Source: Hyphomicrobiales bacterium
GTDB lineage: Bacteria; Pseudomonadota; Alphaproteobacteria; Rhizobiales; Methyloligellaceae
Length of the DNA: 33,051 nt
Reading direction: 5' to 3'
Assembly: GCA_021775575.1 (NCBI GenBank)
Contig: JAJFHO010000228.1
Coordinates: 1 to 33,051 of the forward strand
Shown here piece after piece: positions 1 through 7,830 of this stretch. The number at the start of each line of letters is the position of its first letter. Position 1 is the stretch's first letter. The translations under genes were made by a program, and so were the position numbers. The notes under the pieces were generated by a model. The model saw only the letters and a program-made list of their open reading frames with translations, searched no databases and was not told where the DNA came from.

Positions 1-842
<842 letters not shown>

Positions 843-1082
843 CTATTGGCCTTCCTGGGAGTTGTCGCTGACGACGTCCCAGTCTCTCTCTTCGGTTTAG
901 GGCTTCAGTGCAAAGCCGCGCGCGGCATGTTTGGGGATCCGCTTCCGGTTCCGATGCGCCAGCTTTTCAGCCAGCTGATAGTCCTGCATCAACATGGGGC
1001 CGCGCGGTCCGGCTGTGATTGAATTCTGGATATCGGAAACCGGATTGCCGACTGTGGTTGTCATTGTCGGCTTCTTTGCCAT
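843..1082 (-). pseudogene. Remnant of a monofunctional heme catalase (KatA/KatE type)
   Basis: The 61-codon open frame from ATG 1082 has the N-terminal signature of clade-type heme catalases: [14 protein letters not shown], then [15 protein letters not shown], then [12 protein letters not shown]. In intact catalases RIP is followed by ERVVHAKG, which carries the distal catalytic His. Here RIP runs straight into RGFALK, a motif that normally lies some 60-70 residues later, so an in-frame internal deletion has removed the active-site segment. A TAA (899-897) follows. After it, the same frame still reads TEERDWDVVSDN, corresponding to the family's YTEEGNWDLVGNN, before a TAG at 845-843. Everything C-terminal is lost and katG begins about 50 nt further on. 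An AAGGAG ribosome-binding site still precedes the ATG, so a short peptide could be made, but it cannot bind heme. The family match rests on recall of catalase sequences, not a search. Confidence 0.85.
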
Positions 1083-1261
1083 GACTTTCTCGCTCCTTGC
1101 CCGGGTTTCTTGGGGGACAAGGGATAGGATGCAAAAAACAACCCATCAGGTCCAATCGATATTCATTTTTCTTAAATAAGAAATTCTGATCGAATATGAC
1201 TGGCGGAGCGAAAATGACCCGGCGGGCGGCATGCTATGTCGCAGCGATGCAGTGTGCCGCG
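1083..1261. other. Intergenic region upstream of the catalase remnant, with AT-rich nested inverted repeats
   Basis: This 179-bp gap lies between the hydrolase stop and the catalase-remnant start; both genes are on the minus strand. It should hold the promoter of the remnant, and perhaps of katG. Around 1159-1197 the base composition drops sharply. TTTCTT (1168-1173) and AAGAAA (1178-1183) form a 6-bp inverted repeat with a 4-nt centre, and the outer arms ATATTC (1159-1164) and GAATAT (1192-1197) form a second repeat around it. This is the sort of operator used by Fur/PerR-family or LysR regulators at catalase genes, but it does not match an OxyR, Fur or Irr consensus closely enough for me to name a regulator. 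Confidence 0.4.
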
Positions 1262-2191
1262 CTATTTTTTCAGAAACTCGAGCAGTAATCGCGCCGTTTC
1301 TTCGGGGCGTTCTTCCTGAGGGATATGGCCACATCCGCGGATCATCTGAAATGTCGAGTTGGCCAGGTCGCGGTGCAGCCGCCAGCCGACTTGGGGCCGG
1401 ATGACCTTGTCATGGTCGCACCACAGCACGAGGGCTGGAATTTCGATGGAGGCGTAGCGCGCCGACAATGCGTCGATATTTTCCGGAACAATCTGCCGGG
1501 CGCTGTGAATCATGGCGTGCTGGCTGCCCTTGTCATGAAGCGGAGCGGCATATTCCGCCACATCGGTGCTGTCGAATTTCGAATCGTCGTGATAGGCGAC
1601 GCGCAATGCGGCATGGGCCTGAAGTTCCTTGGGGATAAGGAAATTGCTGACGCGTCCGATCAACGGCGCCCGCAATAGGCTGAAAGCAAGCGGAATTTTC
1701 TGGGCATAGGCGACACTGTCGATGAGCACGATTTTCCCGATCCGGCGGGTTTTCCTGCCCTGTTCTTCAAGCGCCATGACCAGAGCGACGCCGCCGCCAA
1801 GCGAGTGACCAACGACCGTGACGTCTTTCAGCTTCTTCTGTTTGATGAATTGCGAAACCAGCGCGGCCTGATCGACGACGGAATAGCGTTCGTCAAGCGG
1901 TTTGTCCGATTGACCGAAGCCTTTCAGGTCGAGCGAAATGACACGGTACCGCTTGGCCAGCGCCGGTTCGAGATAACGCCATGTATAGGCATTGGCGCCG
2001 AAGGCGTGGATCAGCAGGACCGGCTTGCCCCGCCCCTGTTCGCGATAGGCGATCCGGACCGGTCCGCCATTGTCGTCAAGAGAGGCAAAGCTCATCTGCC
2101 GCAGCTGTTCCGGCGCGACGGCGGCACACGACATCGCAAGCAAACCGATAGCCGCCGACAAGATGATTTTCAGGCTTGGTATCGCGCGCAT
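1262..2191 (-). CDS. Alpha/beta-hydrolase, probable lipoprotein or membrane-anchored
   Basis: A 309-residue alpha/beta-hydrolase-fold protein. It has the oxyanion-hole segment HAFG (62-65), the nucleophile elbow GHSLGG with Ser130, an acidic residue in LVLWCDHD (Asp259 or Asp261) and catalytic His289 in CGHIPQEE, so the triad is complete. A lid-like segment lies around residues 160-230. The N-terminus MRAIPSLKIILSAAIGLLAM is a signal peptide. Cys22 follows AMS, an imperfect lipobox, so the protein is probably exported and either lipidated or cleaved. I chose ATG 2191 rather than an upstream ATG at 2257 because the signal peptide starts there and the 22 extra residues have no export character. 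The substrate cannot be told; esterase, lipase, epoxide hydrolase or C-C hydrolase are all possible. It diverges from the mraZ operon and is probably monocistronic. Confidence 0.85.
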   Translation of the reverse strand: MRAIPSLKIILSAAIGLLAMSCAAVAPEQLRQMSFASLDDNGGPVRIAYREQGRGKPVLLIHAFGANAYTWRYLEPALAKRYRVISLDLKGFGQSDKPLDERYSVVDQAALVSQFIKQKKLKDVTVVGHSLGGGVALVMALEEQGRKTRRIGKIVLIDSVAYAQKIPLAFSLLRAPLIGRVSNFLIPKELQAHAALRVAYHDDSKFDSTDVAEYAAPLHDKGSQHAMIHSARQIVPENIDALSARYASIEIPALVLWCDHDKVIRPQVGWRLHRDLANSTFQMIRGCGHIPQEERPEETARLLLEFLKK

Positions 2192-2476
2192 CGCCGCTTC
2201 TTGAATATTTCCGCGATTGGCCTGGTCCTGGCCGGGTGGACCATTGCCGCGGCGCAACCTTCGACCGCGGCAAGATTTCGACCGACACTCCCATGTCGGA
2301 AAGTGATTTTCAAGCGGCGCGTGCCGGCAACGCCGGGGCAGCGTCAGATTGCATTTGGCGCCGGCAATGGCAGGCCACTGAAAGCCTTCGTCAACTTCGC
2401 CTTAACCCTGAAGCGAGATCGTTTGCCGTATCGCGCCGCGCGGGTCGCCAGATTAACCCGTGCGCAACCTCCAAAT
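2192..2476. other. Divergent intergenic spacer between hydrolase and dcw operon
   Basis: A 285-bp stretch with no convincing gene. Open frames here are short, have no ribosome-binding sites and resemble nothing I recognise. It should contain the promoter of the minus-strand hydrolase. TTAACCC occurs near 2402 and 2454, but no paired TTAA-N7-TTAA (CtrA-type) site is present. The dcw regulatory elements begin at 2477. Confidence 0.4.
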
Positions 2477-2530
2477 CCCTATACTTCCCATTGACGCCCA
2501 TTAAATCCCATGCTATCCCAATCATGCCCG
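2477..2530. promoter_or_regulatory. Probable MraZ operator: six CCC-N boxes at exact 10-bp spacing
   Basis: CCCT (2477), CCCA (2487), CCCA (2497), CCCA (2507), CCCA (2517) and CCCG (2527) recur every 10 bp without slippage. On the minus strand these read NGGG, with four perfect TGGG boxes. MraZ of E. coli is known to bind TGGGN repeats separated by 5 nt, the same 10-bp period, upstream of its own gene, and represses the operon. Here the array ends 164 bp before the mraZ start and overlaps a plausible promoter. The ten-base phase places all boxes on one face of the helix, which suits the ring-shaped MraZ oligomer. The repeat is seen directly; its assignment to MraZ is inferred from position and family knowledge. 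Confidence 0.8.
2491..2519 (+). promoter_or_regulatory. Candidate sigma-70-type promoter of the mraZ operon
   Basis: TTGACG (2491-2496) is followed after 17 bp by TATCCC (2514-2519), the latter preceded by TGC as in an extended -10. Both hexamers lie inside the CCC-box array, so a bound MraZ would block polymerase. Transcription would start near 2526, giving a leader of roughly 170 nt before mraZ. The -10 is a weak match, partly because the operator imposes its own bases. Confidence 0.4.
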
Positions 2531-2533
2531 TTC

Positions 2534-2621
2534 GGATTGGGGTAATCGGAGAGAGGTCCAGAGCTTTTGCTCCTTCGAGGCCACGGGAGAAGAGCAATGG
2601 CTCTCTCCGTCCTCCAATTCC
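2534..2621 (+). promoter_or_regulatory. Rod-like RNA hairpin in the mraZ leader
   Basis: Two consecutive helices pair across about 88 nt. The outer one joins 2534-2542 to 2612-2621, with eight Watson-Crick pairs, one G-U and one bulged base. The inner one joins CGGAGAGAG (2547-2555) to CTCTCTCCG (2601-2609), nine perfect pairs. A small hairpin GAGC-TTTT-GCTC (2561-2572) sits in the apical part. AGAGC/GCTCT (2591-2595 with 2600-2604) could form instead and would break the inner helix, so two alternative folds are possible. No T-run follows, so this is not an intrinsic terminator. A leader-derived small RNA (UpsM) precedes the dcw cluster in Rhodobacter sphaeroides; I see no basis to claim homology, only the same position. 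Confidence 0.5.
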
Positions 2622-2694
2622 TGGGAAGAGGGCAGGGGATGCGCCGCACCAGCGGCGGCAGTAGTGCGTATCAGCCGGGGTGCATGAGGGGGAG

Positions 2695-3177
2695 ATGGAC
2701 CAGTTTGTGTCCACATTTACCAACAAGATTGACGCCAAGGGACGTGTTTCCGTCCCGGCTTCTTTCCGCACTGTCCTCGCCAAAGACGGCTTCGAGGGCA
2801 TCTACTGCTATCCATCCCTCGACGATGAGGCGCTTGACGCGGGCGGCCAGCGGCTCGTCGGTCAAATCGGAGCGCTGCTCGAAGGCGTCGACCCTTACTC
2901 CGAAGAACGTGATCACCTTTCAATGGCGCTTTACGGCGCGAGCGAAATTCTCTCAATCGACCAGGACGGCCGGGTCATCCTGCCGGAGCGGATGCGCAAG
3001 CATGCCGGCATCACGAGCCATGTCACATTCGTCGGCCTGGGCGAAAAATTCCAGATTTGGGAACCGGACACCTTCAACGCCCAGTTCAAGGAAGGGCGAA
3101 AAAAACTCAGCGAGCTCAAAAAGTTACTCGGCGCAGGACGTCGCAAAAGCGGCGGCATCGAGGGAGCACGGGAATGA
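2695..3177 (+). CDS. mraZ: Transcriptional regulator MraZ
   Basis: MraZ is the DNA-binding regulator at the head of dcw clusters, usually repressing the operon. The 160-residue protein has the two tandem SpoVT/AbrB-type (MraZ) motifs: DAKGRVSVP at residues 13-21 and DQDGRVILP at 89-97. FVGLGEKFQIWEP, typical of the second domain, ends near residue 125, and a charged lysine-rich tail follows. ATG 2695 is preferred over an in-frame GTG at 2680 because family members begin at MDxFxSTF and a GAGGGGGAG ribosome-binding sequence lies just ahead of it. The stop overlaps the rsmH start by 4 nt (ATGA). Its probable binding sites are the CCC-N boxes at 2477-2530, implying autoregulation of the whole operon. 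Confidence 0.96.
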   Translation: MDQFVSTFTNKIDAKGRVSVPASFRTVLAKDGFEGIYCYPSLDDEALDAGGQRLVGQIGALLEGVDPYSEERDHLSMALYGASEILSIDQDGRVILPERMRKHAGITSHVTFVGLGEKFQIWEPDTFNAQFKEGRKKLSELKKLLGAGRRKSGGIEGARE

Positions 3178-4211
3178 TGGCGGGTCACAGCACCGAGGGG
3201 GTCACGGATGCTGTTGGCGGACCGACCCGCCACATTCCCGTTTTACTCTCAGAGGTTATTGACGCGCTCGGCCCGAAAGACGGGGCCCGCTATATCGACG
3301 GCACATTTGGCGCCGGCGGGTATTCGCAGGCCATACTCGAGGCCGCCGATTGCATCCTGCTTGCCATTGACCGCGATCCCGATGCGGTAACCGCCGGCGC
3401 GCGGCTTGCCAGACAATATGCCGGGCGCCTGACGCTGGCCAAGGGCAGTTTCGGTGATATGGCGGAACTGGCGCGCCTGCATTCCATCGAGGCCGCCGAC
3501 GGCATCGCGCTGGATTTGGGCGTTTCGTCGATGCAACTTGGCGAAGCCGAGCGGGGATTTTCCTTTCAGGCGGACGGACCGCTCGATATGCGCATGAGCC
3601 GGGCAGGACCGAGCGCGGCGGATGTGGTCAACTCCTTCGCCGAACGTGATCTGGCGCAGGTCATCTCCGTTCTCGGGGAGGAGCGCCGCGCGCGCGCCAT
3701 CGCCAAGGCCATCGTGATGGCCCGGCAGAAACAGCCGATCGAGCGCACCGGCGTCCTGGCCGAGATCGTGACCCGCGTGCTTGGACGCCGGCACGACGAT
3801 AAAAAACACCCCGCGACCCGGACCTTTCAGGCCTTGCGTCTGTTCGTGAATGGCGAACTGGACCAGCTGGTGCAGGGGTTGATCGCTTCGGAAAAGCTGC
3901 TGCGCGACGGCGGCCGGCTTGTCGTCGTCACCTTTCATTCTCTGGAAGACCGGATCGTAAAGCGGTTCCTGGCCAGCCGTTCGGGCCGTGTCGCGCGCCC
4001 GTCGCGCCATGCACCGCCGGGCGAGGAACGCGCGCCGTCGTTCCGGCTTGTCTACCGCCGGGCGCTGGTGCCGGGCGCTTCTGAAATTCAACGCAATCCG
4101 CGGGCGCGCTCGGCGCGGCTGCGCGCGGGGGAACGGACGGCGGCGGCGCCGTTTCCCGCCGATTTCTCCAGTCTAGGAGTTCCCAAGCTGAAGCTTTCGT
4201 CAGTCCTGTAG
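3174..4211 (+). CDS. rsmH: 16S rRNA (cytosine-1402-N4)-methyltransferase RsmH
   Basis: RsmH (formerly MraW) transfers a methyl group from S-adenosylmethionine to N4 of C1402 in the 16S rRNA decoding centre. The 345-residue product has the SAM-binding segment DGTFGAGGYS near residue 40, the acidic LAIDRDPDA after it, DGIALDLGVSSMQL near residue 110, FQALRLFVNGEL in the family's middle region and TFHSLEDRIVK near residue 255. The start ATG 3174 overlaps the mraZ stop; an adjacent second ATG (3177) is equally possible. AGGGAG (3161-3166) is the ribosome-binding site, 7 nt away. A frame extending upstream to 3057 only reads through mraZ and is not used. It is slightly longer than the E. coli protein because of a basic C-terminal extension. 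Confidence 0.96.
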   Translation: MMAGHSTEGVTDAVGGPTRHIPVLLSEVIDALGPKDGARYIDGTFGAGGYSQAILEAADCILLAIDRDPDAVTAGARLARQYAGRLTLAKGSFGDMAELARLHSIEAADGIALDLGVSSMQLGEAERGFSFQADGPLDMRMSRAGPSAADVVNSFAERDLAQVISVLGEERRARAIAKAIVMARQKQPIERTGVLAEIVTRVLGRRHDDKKHPATRTFQALRLFVNGELDQLVQGLIASEKLLRDGGRLVVVTFHSLEDRIVKRFLASRSGRVARPSRHAPPGEERAPSFRLVYRRALVPGASEIQRNPRARSARLRAGERTAAAPFPADFSSLGVPKLKLSSVL

Positions 4212-4230
4212 CTCAGAAAAGGTTTGTGTC

Positions 4231-4578
4231 ATGCGTATCGTTAGTCTCCTGCTTATGAGCTGTCTCGTCGCCTTGTCTTTCGTCATGTATGAGATCAAGT
4301 ATGACGCCGCTGAAATGGAAAACAGCGTCGCCGCGCTGAGGCTCAAAGTCCTGAAAGAACGCGATGCCATTGCCATTCTGCGCGCCGAATGGAGCCACCT
4401 GAACCGGCCCGAGCGGATTGAGCGCCTGGCCCGGAAGCATTTGGGACTGGCGCCGGTTCAGGCCCGGCAAATGGTGACCATGGACCAACTCGCGGCCTCC
4501 CGCCGCAAGGCGCCCGAGAGCCCGCTGGCCAGTAACGACGGCCGCGCCCTGCGTCACCCCGTCAAAGCCATTCATTAA
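4231..4578 (+). CDS. ftsL: Cell division protein FtsL
   Basis: FtsL is a small bitopic divisome protein that, with FtsB and FtsQ, activates the FtsW-FtsI septal synthase. The 115-residue product has one N-terminal membrane segment (about residues 3-20) and then a heptad-rich periplasmic region (AEMENSVAALRLKVLKERDA onward) expected to form a coiled coil. RPERIERLARKHLGL is the recurring FtsL/DivIC-type motif ending the coil. The C-terminal 30 residues are polar and low complexity. ATG 4231 has an AAGG ribosome-binding site 8 nt upstream. It sits between rsmH and ftsI, its normal place. Sequence conservation in this family is weak, so the call rests on position, topology and the RLARKHLGL motif together. 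Confidence 0.93.
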   Translation: MRIVSLLLMSCLVALSFVMYEIKYDAAEMENSVAALRLKVLKERDAIAILRAEWSHLNRPERIERLARKHLGLAPVQARQMVTMDQLAASRRKAPESPLASNDGRALRHPVKAIH

Positions 4579-4612
4579 GGCCCGTTGGCACAACTTGTTC
4601 GGAGCGTATGCC

Positions 4613-6313
4613 TTGCCCAAAACAGTCCATATCGGCCTGACCTCGCCTCACATCCTGGCCCGGACGCGCGGCGCGCACCACGACCGCTCGCGCTATGCAT
4701 TGACGATGGCAATGTTCGCCTTTGCCTTTGCGATACTCTGCGCCCGTCTGGTGTTTCTCGGTCTGGGACCGCAGCAATCGGCCGATGCGGAAAAGCGGGG
4801 CCAGCTTTCCACCGCGCTCAGCAGACCCACAATCGTCGACCGCGCCGGCAACATACTTGCGACCGATATCGTCACCGGTTCGCTCTACGCGAATCCGCAG
4901 AAAATTGTTCACCTGGACGACACGGTGGAACAGCTGATCGCTATTCTACCCTTTCTCGACGCTGGAACCTTGCGCCGGAAGCTCTCAAGTGAAGCGCGGT
5001 TTCAATGGATCGCGCGCAAGCTGACGCCGCGCCAGCAGGCGGTGGTGCACGAACTTGGGCTGCCCGGGCTGCAGTTCGCGGCCGAGCCTCATCGGGTTTA
5101 TCCCGCCGGCGCGGAAGCGGCGCATATCCTCGGTCAGGTCGATGTCGACAACAAAGGGCTTGCCGGCATCGAGGCCTGGGTCGACAGGGCGCCGCGGATA
5201 GAGAGGCCGGAACGCAAGAGTTCAGTCGAAGCCGGCGCGGTGCGTCTTTCGATGGACCTTAGCGTTCAGCACGCCGTGCGCGAGGAATTGGTCGCCGCGC
5301 TCGCCCGTTACAGGGCCAAGGCCGCCGCCGGACTGGTGCTCGATGTCCACTCCGGCGAGGTCGTGGCATTGGCGTCGCTGCCCGACTATGACCCGAACCG
5401 GCGCGGACAGGCCCTTGGCAAGGATCAGTTTAACCGCCTGACATCCGGCGTGTTCGAGCTTGGCTCCGTCTTCAAGATTTTCACCGTCGCTTCCGGGCTC
5501 GATCACGGCGTAACGTCGATGGAGCAGGGTTATGACGCCCGCGAGCCGATCCGGGTAGGGTCTCACACGATCAGCGACTTCCATGCCAAAAAGCGCTGGC
5601 TGTCGACGCCGGAGATTTTTATTTACTCGTCGAATATCGGTTCGGCGAAAATGGCACTCGATGTCGGCGCAAAGCGGCACCGGGAGTTCCTCGCGCGGCT
5701 TGGACTGCTGGACCGGATCGGGACGGAACTCGGCGACACGGCAGCGCCCATCCTTCCCGCTTCCTGGAAGCGAATTAACACGATGACTATCGCCTTCGGC
5801 CACGGCCTTTCGGTAACGCCGTTGCAGGCTGCCGCGGGCGCAGCGGCGCTGGTCAATGGCGGCTACCGGATCGAACCCACTTTTCTGTTCCGGTCGCGCG
5901 AAGAGGCCAGGGTGCGCCGGGAGCGCGTCGTCAAAGCGCAGACAAGCGAATTGATGCGTTACCTGTTTCGTCTCAATGTGAAGCGCGGATCGGGCAAGAG
6001 AGCCGACGCGGAGGGCTACCGGGTCGGCGGCAAGACCGGTACGGCGGAGAAGGTGGTTCGCGGCCGTTATTCGCGCGACGCCCTGCTCACCAGCTTCATC
6101 AGCGCGTTTCCGATGGATGACCCGCAATATGTGCTGCTGGTCATGCTGGACGAGCCCAAGGGCACGAAGGAAACCGGCGGCCGGGCCACGGCCGGCGTCA
6201 ATGCCGCGGCTGCGAGCGGGCGTATTGTCGAACGGATCGGGCCGATGCTCGGCATTGTGCCGCAACTCGACACAAAACCGGCGTTTGACGAAGCCGTTTC
6301 CGCTTCCTATTAA
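4613..6313 (+). CDS. ftsI: Septal peptidoglycan transpeptidase FtsI (PBP3)
   Basis: Class B penicillin-binding protein that cross-links septal peptidoglycan in complex with FtsW. A short basic cytoplasmic tail is followed by one membrane anchor (about residues 28-50), a periplasmic pedestal domain and the transpeptidase domain. That domain has the SxxK motif with catalytic Ser285 (SVFK), the SxN motif SSN at 339-341 and KTG at 474-476. The product has 566 residues, near the alphaproteobacterial norm. No in-frame ATG precedes the membrane segment. I chose TTG 4613 because GGAG (4601-4604) lies 8 nt upstream; another TTG at 4595 has only a distant AAGG. The gap to ftsL is about 34 nt. Confidence 0.95.
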   Translation: MPKTVHIGLTSPHILARTRGAHHDRSRYALTMAMFAFAFAILCARLVFLGLGPQQSADAEKRGQLSTALSRPTIVDRAGNILATDIVTGSLYANPQKIVHLDDTVEQLIAILPFLDAGTLRRKLSSEARFQWIARKLTPRQQAVVHELGLPGLQFAAEPHRVYPAGAEAAHILGQVDVDNKGLAGIEAWVDRAPRIERPERKSSVEAGAVRLSMDLSVQHAVREELVAALARYRAKAAAGLVLDVHSGEVVALASLPDYDPNRRGQALGKDQFNRLTSGVFELGSVFKIFTVASGLDHGVTSMEQGYDAREPIRVGSHTISDFHAKKRWLSTPEIFIYSSNIGSAKMALDVGAKRHREFLARLGLLDRIGTELGDTAAPILPASWKRINTMTIAFGHGLSVTPLQAAAGAAALVNGGYRIEPTFLFRSREEARVRRERVVKAQTSELMRYLFRLNVKRGSGKRADAEGYRVGGKTGTAEKVVRGRYSRDALLTSFISAFPMDDPQYVLLVMLDEPKGTKETGGRATAGVNAAAASGRIVERIGPMLGIVPQLDTKPAFDEAVSASY

Positions 6314-6366
6314 CGGCGCAACAGCCGTTCGACCAATCCGCGCGGCGCCCGTTCCGGAAACGCTTT

Positions 6367-7830
6367 ATGAAGCTGGGTGACCTCGCAGGCCCTGAAAGTG
6401 CACTTCCCGCCGGCTGCGAAGCTGTCGAGATCGCAGGCGTGACCGCCGACAGCCGCGACGTCCGTCCCGGCTTTTTATTCGCGGCCATCCCGGGCACGCT
6501 GACCGACGGGGCCAGGTTCATTCCTCAGGCGCTCGACAAGGGCGCCGCCGCCATATTGCTGCCGGCCGGCAGCCCGGCCGGCGGGAGCCTGCCGGTTCCG
6601 GTGGTGAGCACGGCCAATCCGCGCCACGCGCTGGCCCTGATGGCGGCGCGCTTCTTTGCCGCTCAGCCACGGACCATCGTTGCCGTCACGGGCACCAATG
6701 GCAAGACGTCGGTTGTCTCTTTTGTCCGCCAGATATGGCGGGGGCTGGGCCATGCCGCGGCGAGTATGGGAACGGTCGGAATAGACGCGCCGGAGGGGTC
6801 CAGAAAGCTCATACACACAACGCCCGATCCCGTCGCGCTGCACGCCATGATGGCGGAACTGACGCAGGACGGCGTCACCCACATGGCCTTCGAGGCATCG
6901 AGCCATGGCCTGCAGCAGAGCCGTCTGGATGGTATTCGCATTGCCGCTGCCGCCTTTACGAATATCTCCCGCGACCATCTCGATTATCATTCCTCCTTCG
7001 AAGACTATCTGGCGCAGAAGCTGCGGCTTTTCCGCGAGCTCCTGCCCGACGGCGCGCCGGTGGTTGTCGATCCCGGCGAAGCTGGCAGCGATGCCGTTCT
7101 GAAGATTGCCGCGGAGCGCGCGCTTCGGGTCGTGAGCGTCGGCAAAACCGGGGAAACGCTGAAGCTGGCGAACGCGGAACAGCAGGGTTTTGCGCAACGC
7201 CTTACGCTGATGGCGGATGGCAAATCCCGGGAAGTCACGTTGCCGTTGGCCGGGGAATTCCAGATCGCCAACGCGCTCGTGGCCGCCGGGCTCTGTATCG
7301 CCTGCGGCGACCCCGCCGATGAAACCATCGCGCAGCTTGCGAAATTGAAAGGCGCCAGAGGGCGGCTGGAGCATGTCGGCATGTCGCGGGCGGGCGCGCC
7401 GATTTTTGTGGATTACGCCCATACGCCCGATGCACTCGCCAATGCACTCAACGCCCTGCGGCCCTATACGAGCGGCCGCCTGCTGGTTGTTTTCGGTTGC
7501 GGCGGCGACCGGGACAAGGGCAAACGTCCGCAAATGGGGAAAATTGCCGTTGCCCGCGCCGACGCGGTTATTGTAACGGACGACAATCCGCGCGGAGAGG
7601 ATGCGCGTTCGATACGCGCGGAAATTCTGATCGCCGCGCCCGGCGCCACCGAAATCGGCGACCGGTCCGAGGCCATCGCGGCAGCCGTCGATCAGCTTCG
7701 GGACGGCGACATCCTGCTCGTCGCGGGCAAAGGGCACGAGACCGGACAGATTATAGGCAACCGGGTTATTCCTTTCTCCGACCATGCGGCTATCGGGAAA
7801 ATCCTGGGCACGGGGCGCGGCAATGGCTGA
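6367..7830 (+). CDS. murE: UDP-MurNAc-tripeptide synthetase MurE (meso-diaminopimelate adding)
   Basis: Cytoplasmic ATP-dependent ligase that adds the third stem residue to UDP-MurNAc-L-Ala-D-Glu. The 487-residue product has the N-terminal UMAG-binding domain, the ATP loop VTGTNGKTS (about residues 107-115), the Mur central motif EASSHGLQQSRL, NISRDHLDYH with its catalytic His, and the DNPR motif at 406-409. DNPR marks enzymes that use meso-diaminopimelate rather than lysine, as expected for a Gram-negative cell. ATG 6367 follows GGAA with 7 nt spacing, 53 nt after ftsI. The end overlaps murF by 8 nt. Confidence 0.97.
   Translation: MKLGDLAGPESALPAGCEAVEIAGVTADSRDVRPGFLFAAIPGTLTDGARFIPQALDKGAAAILLPAGSPAGGSLPVPVVSTANPRHALALMAARFFAAQPRTIVAVTGTNGKTSVVSFVRQIWRGLGHAAASMGTVGIDAPEGSRKLIHTTPDPVALHAMMAELTQDGVTHMAFEASSHGLQQSRLDGIRIAAAAFTNISRDHLDYHSSFEDYLAQKLRLFRELLPDGAPVVVDPGEAGSDAVLKIAAERALRVVSVGKTGETLKLANAEQQGFAQRLTLMADGKSREVTLPLAGEFQIANALVAAGLCIACGDPADETIAQLAKLKGARGRLEHVGMSRAGAPIFVDYAHTPDALANALNALRPYTSGRLLVVFGCGGDRDKGKRPQMGKIAVARADAVIVTDDNPRGEDARSIRAEILIAAPGATEIGDRSEAIAAAVDQLRDGDILLVAGKGHETGQIIGNRVIPFSDHAAIGKILGTGRGNG

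Noticed and set aside
1226-1260. Imperfect hairpin GCGGCA/TGCCGC just past the hydrolase stop
   Set aside because: Only six pairs with a long loop, and no T-run follows on the minus strand; not a convincing terminator.
1083-1261. OxyR, Fur or Irr box upstream of the catalase remnant
   Set aside because: The inverted repeats there do not fit any of these consensus spacings well enough to name one.
2395-2465. TTAACC motifs as CtrA sites before mraZ
   Set aside because: No paired TTAA-N7-TTAA arrangement is present.
2680-2694. GTG start of mraZ five codons upstream
   Set aside because: Family members begin at the MDxFxSTF Met, and the purine-rich ribosome-binding sequence fits ATG 2695.
3057-3173. 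Upstream extension of rsmH within mraZ
   Set aside because: It would overlap mraZ by over 100 nt in another frame; ATG 3174 has a good ribosome-binding site and family-like length.
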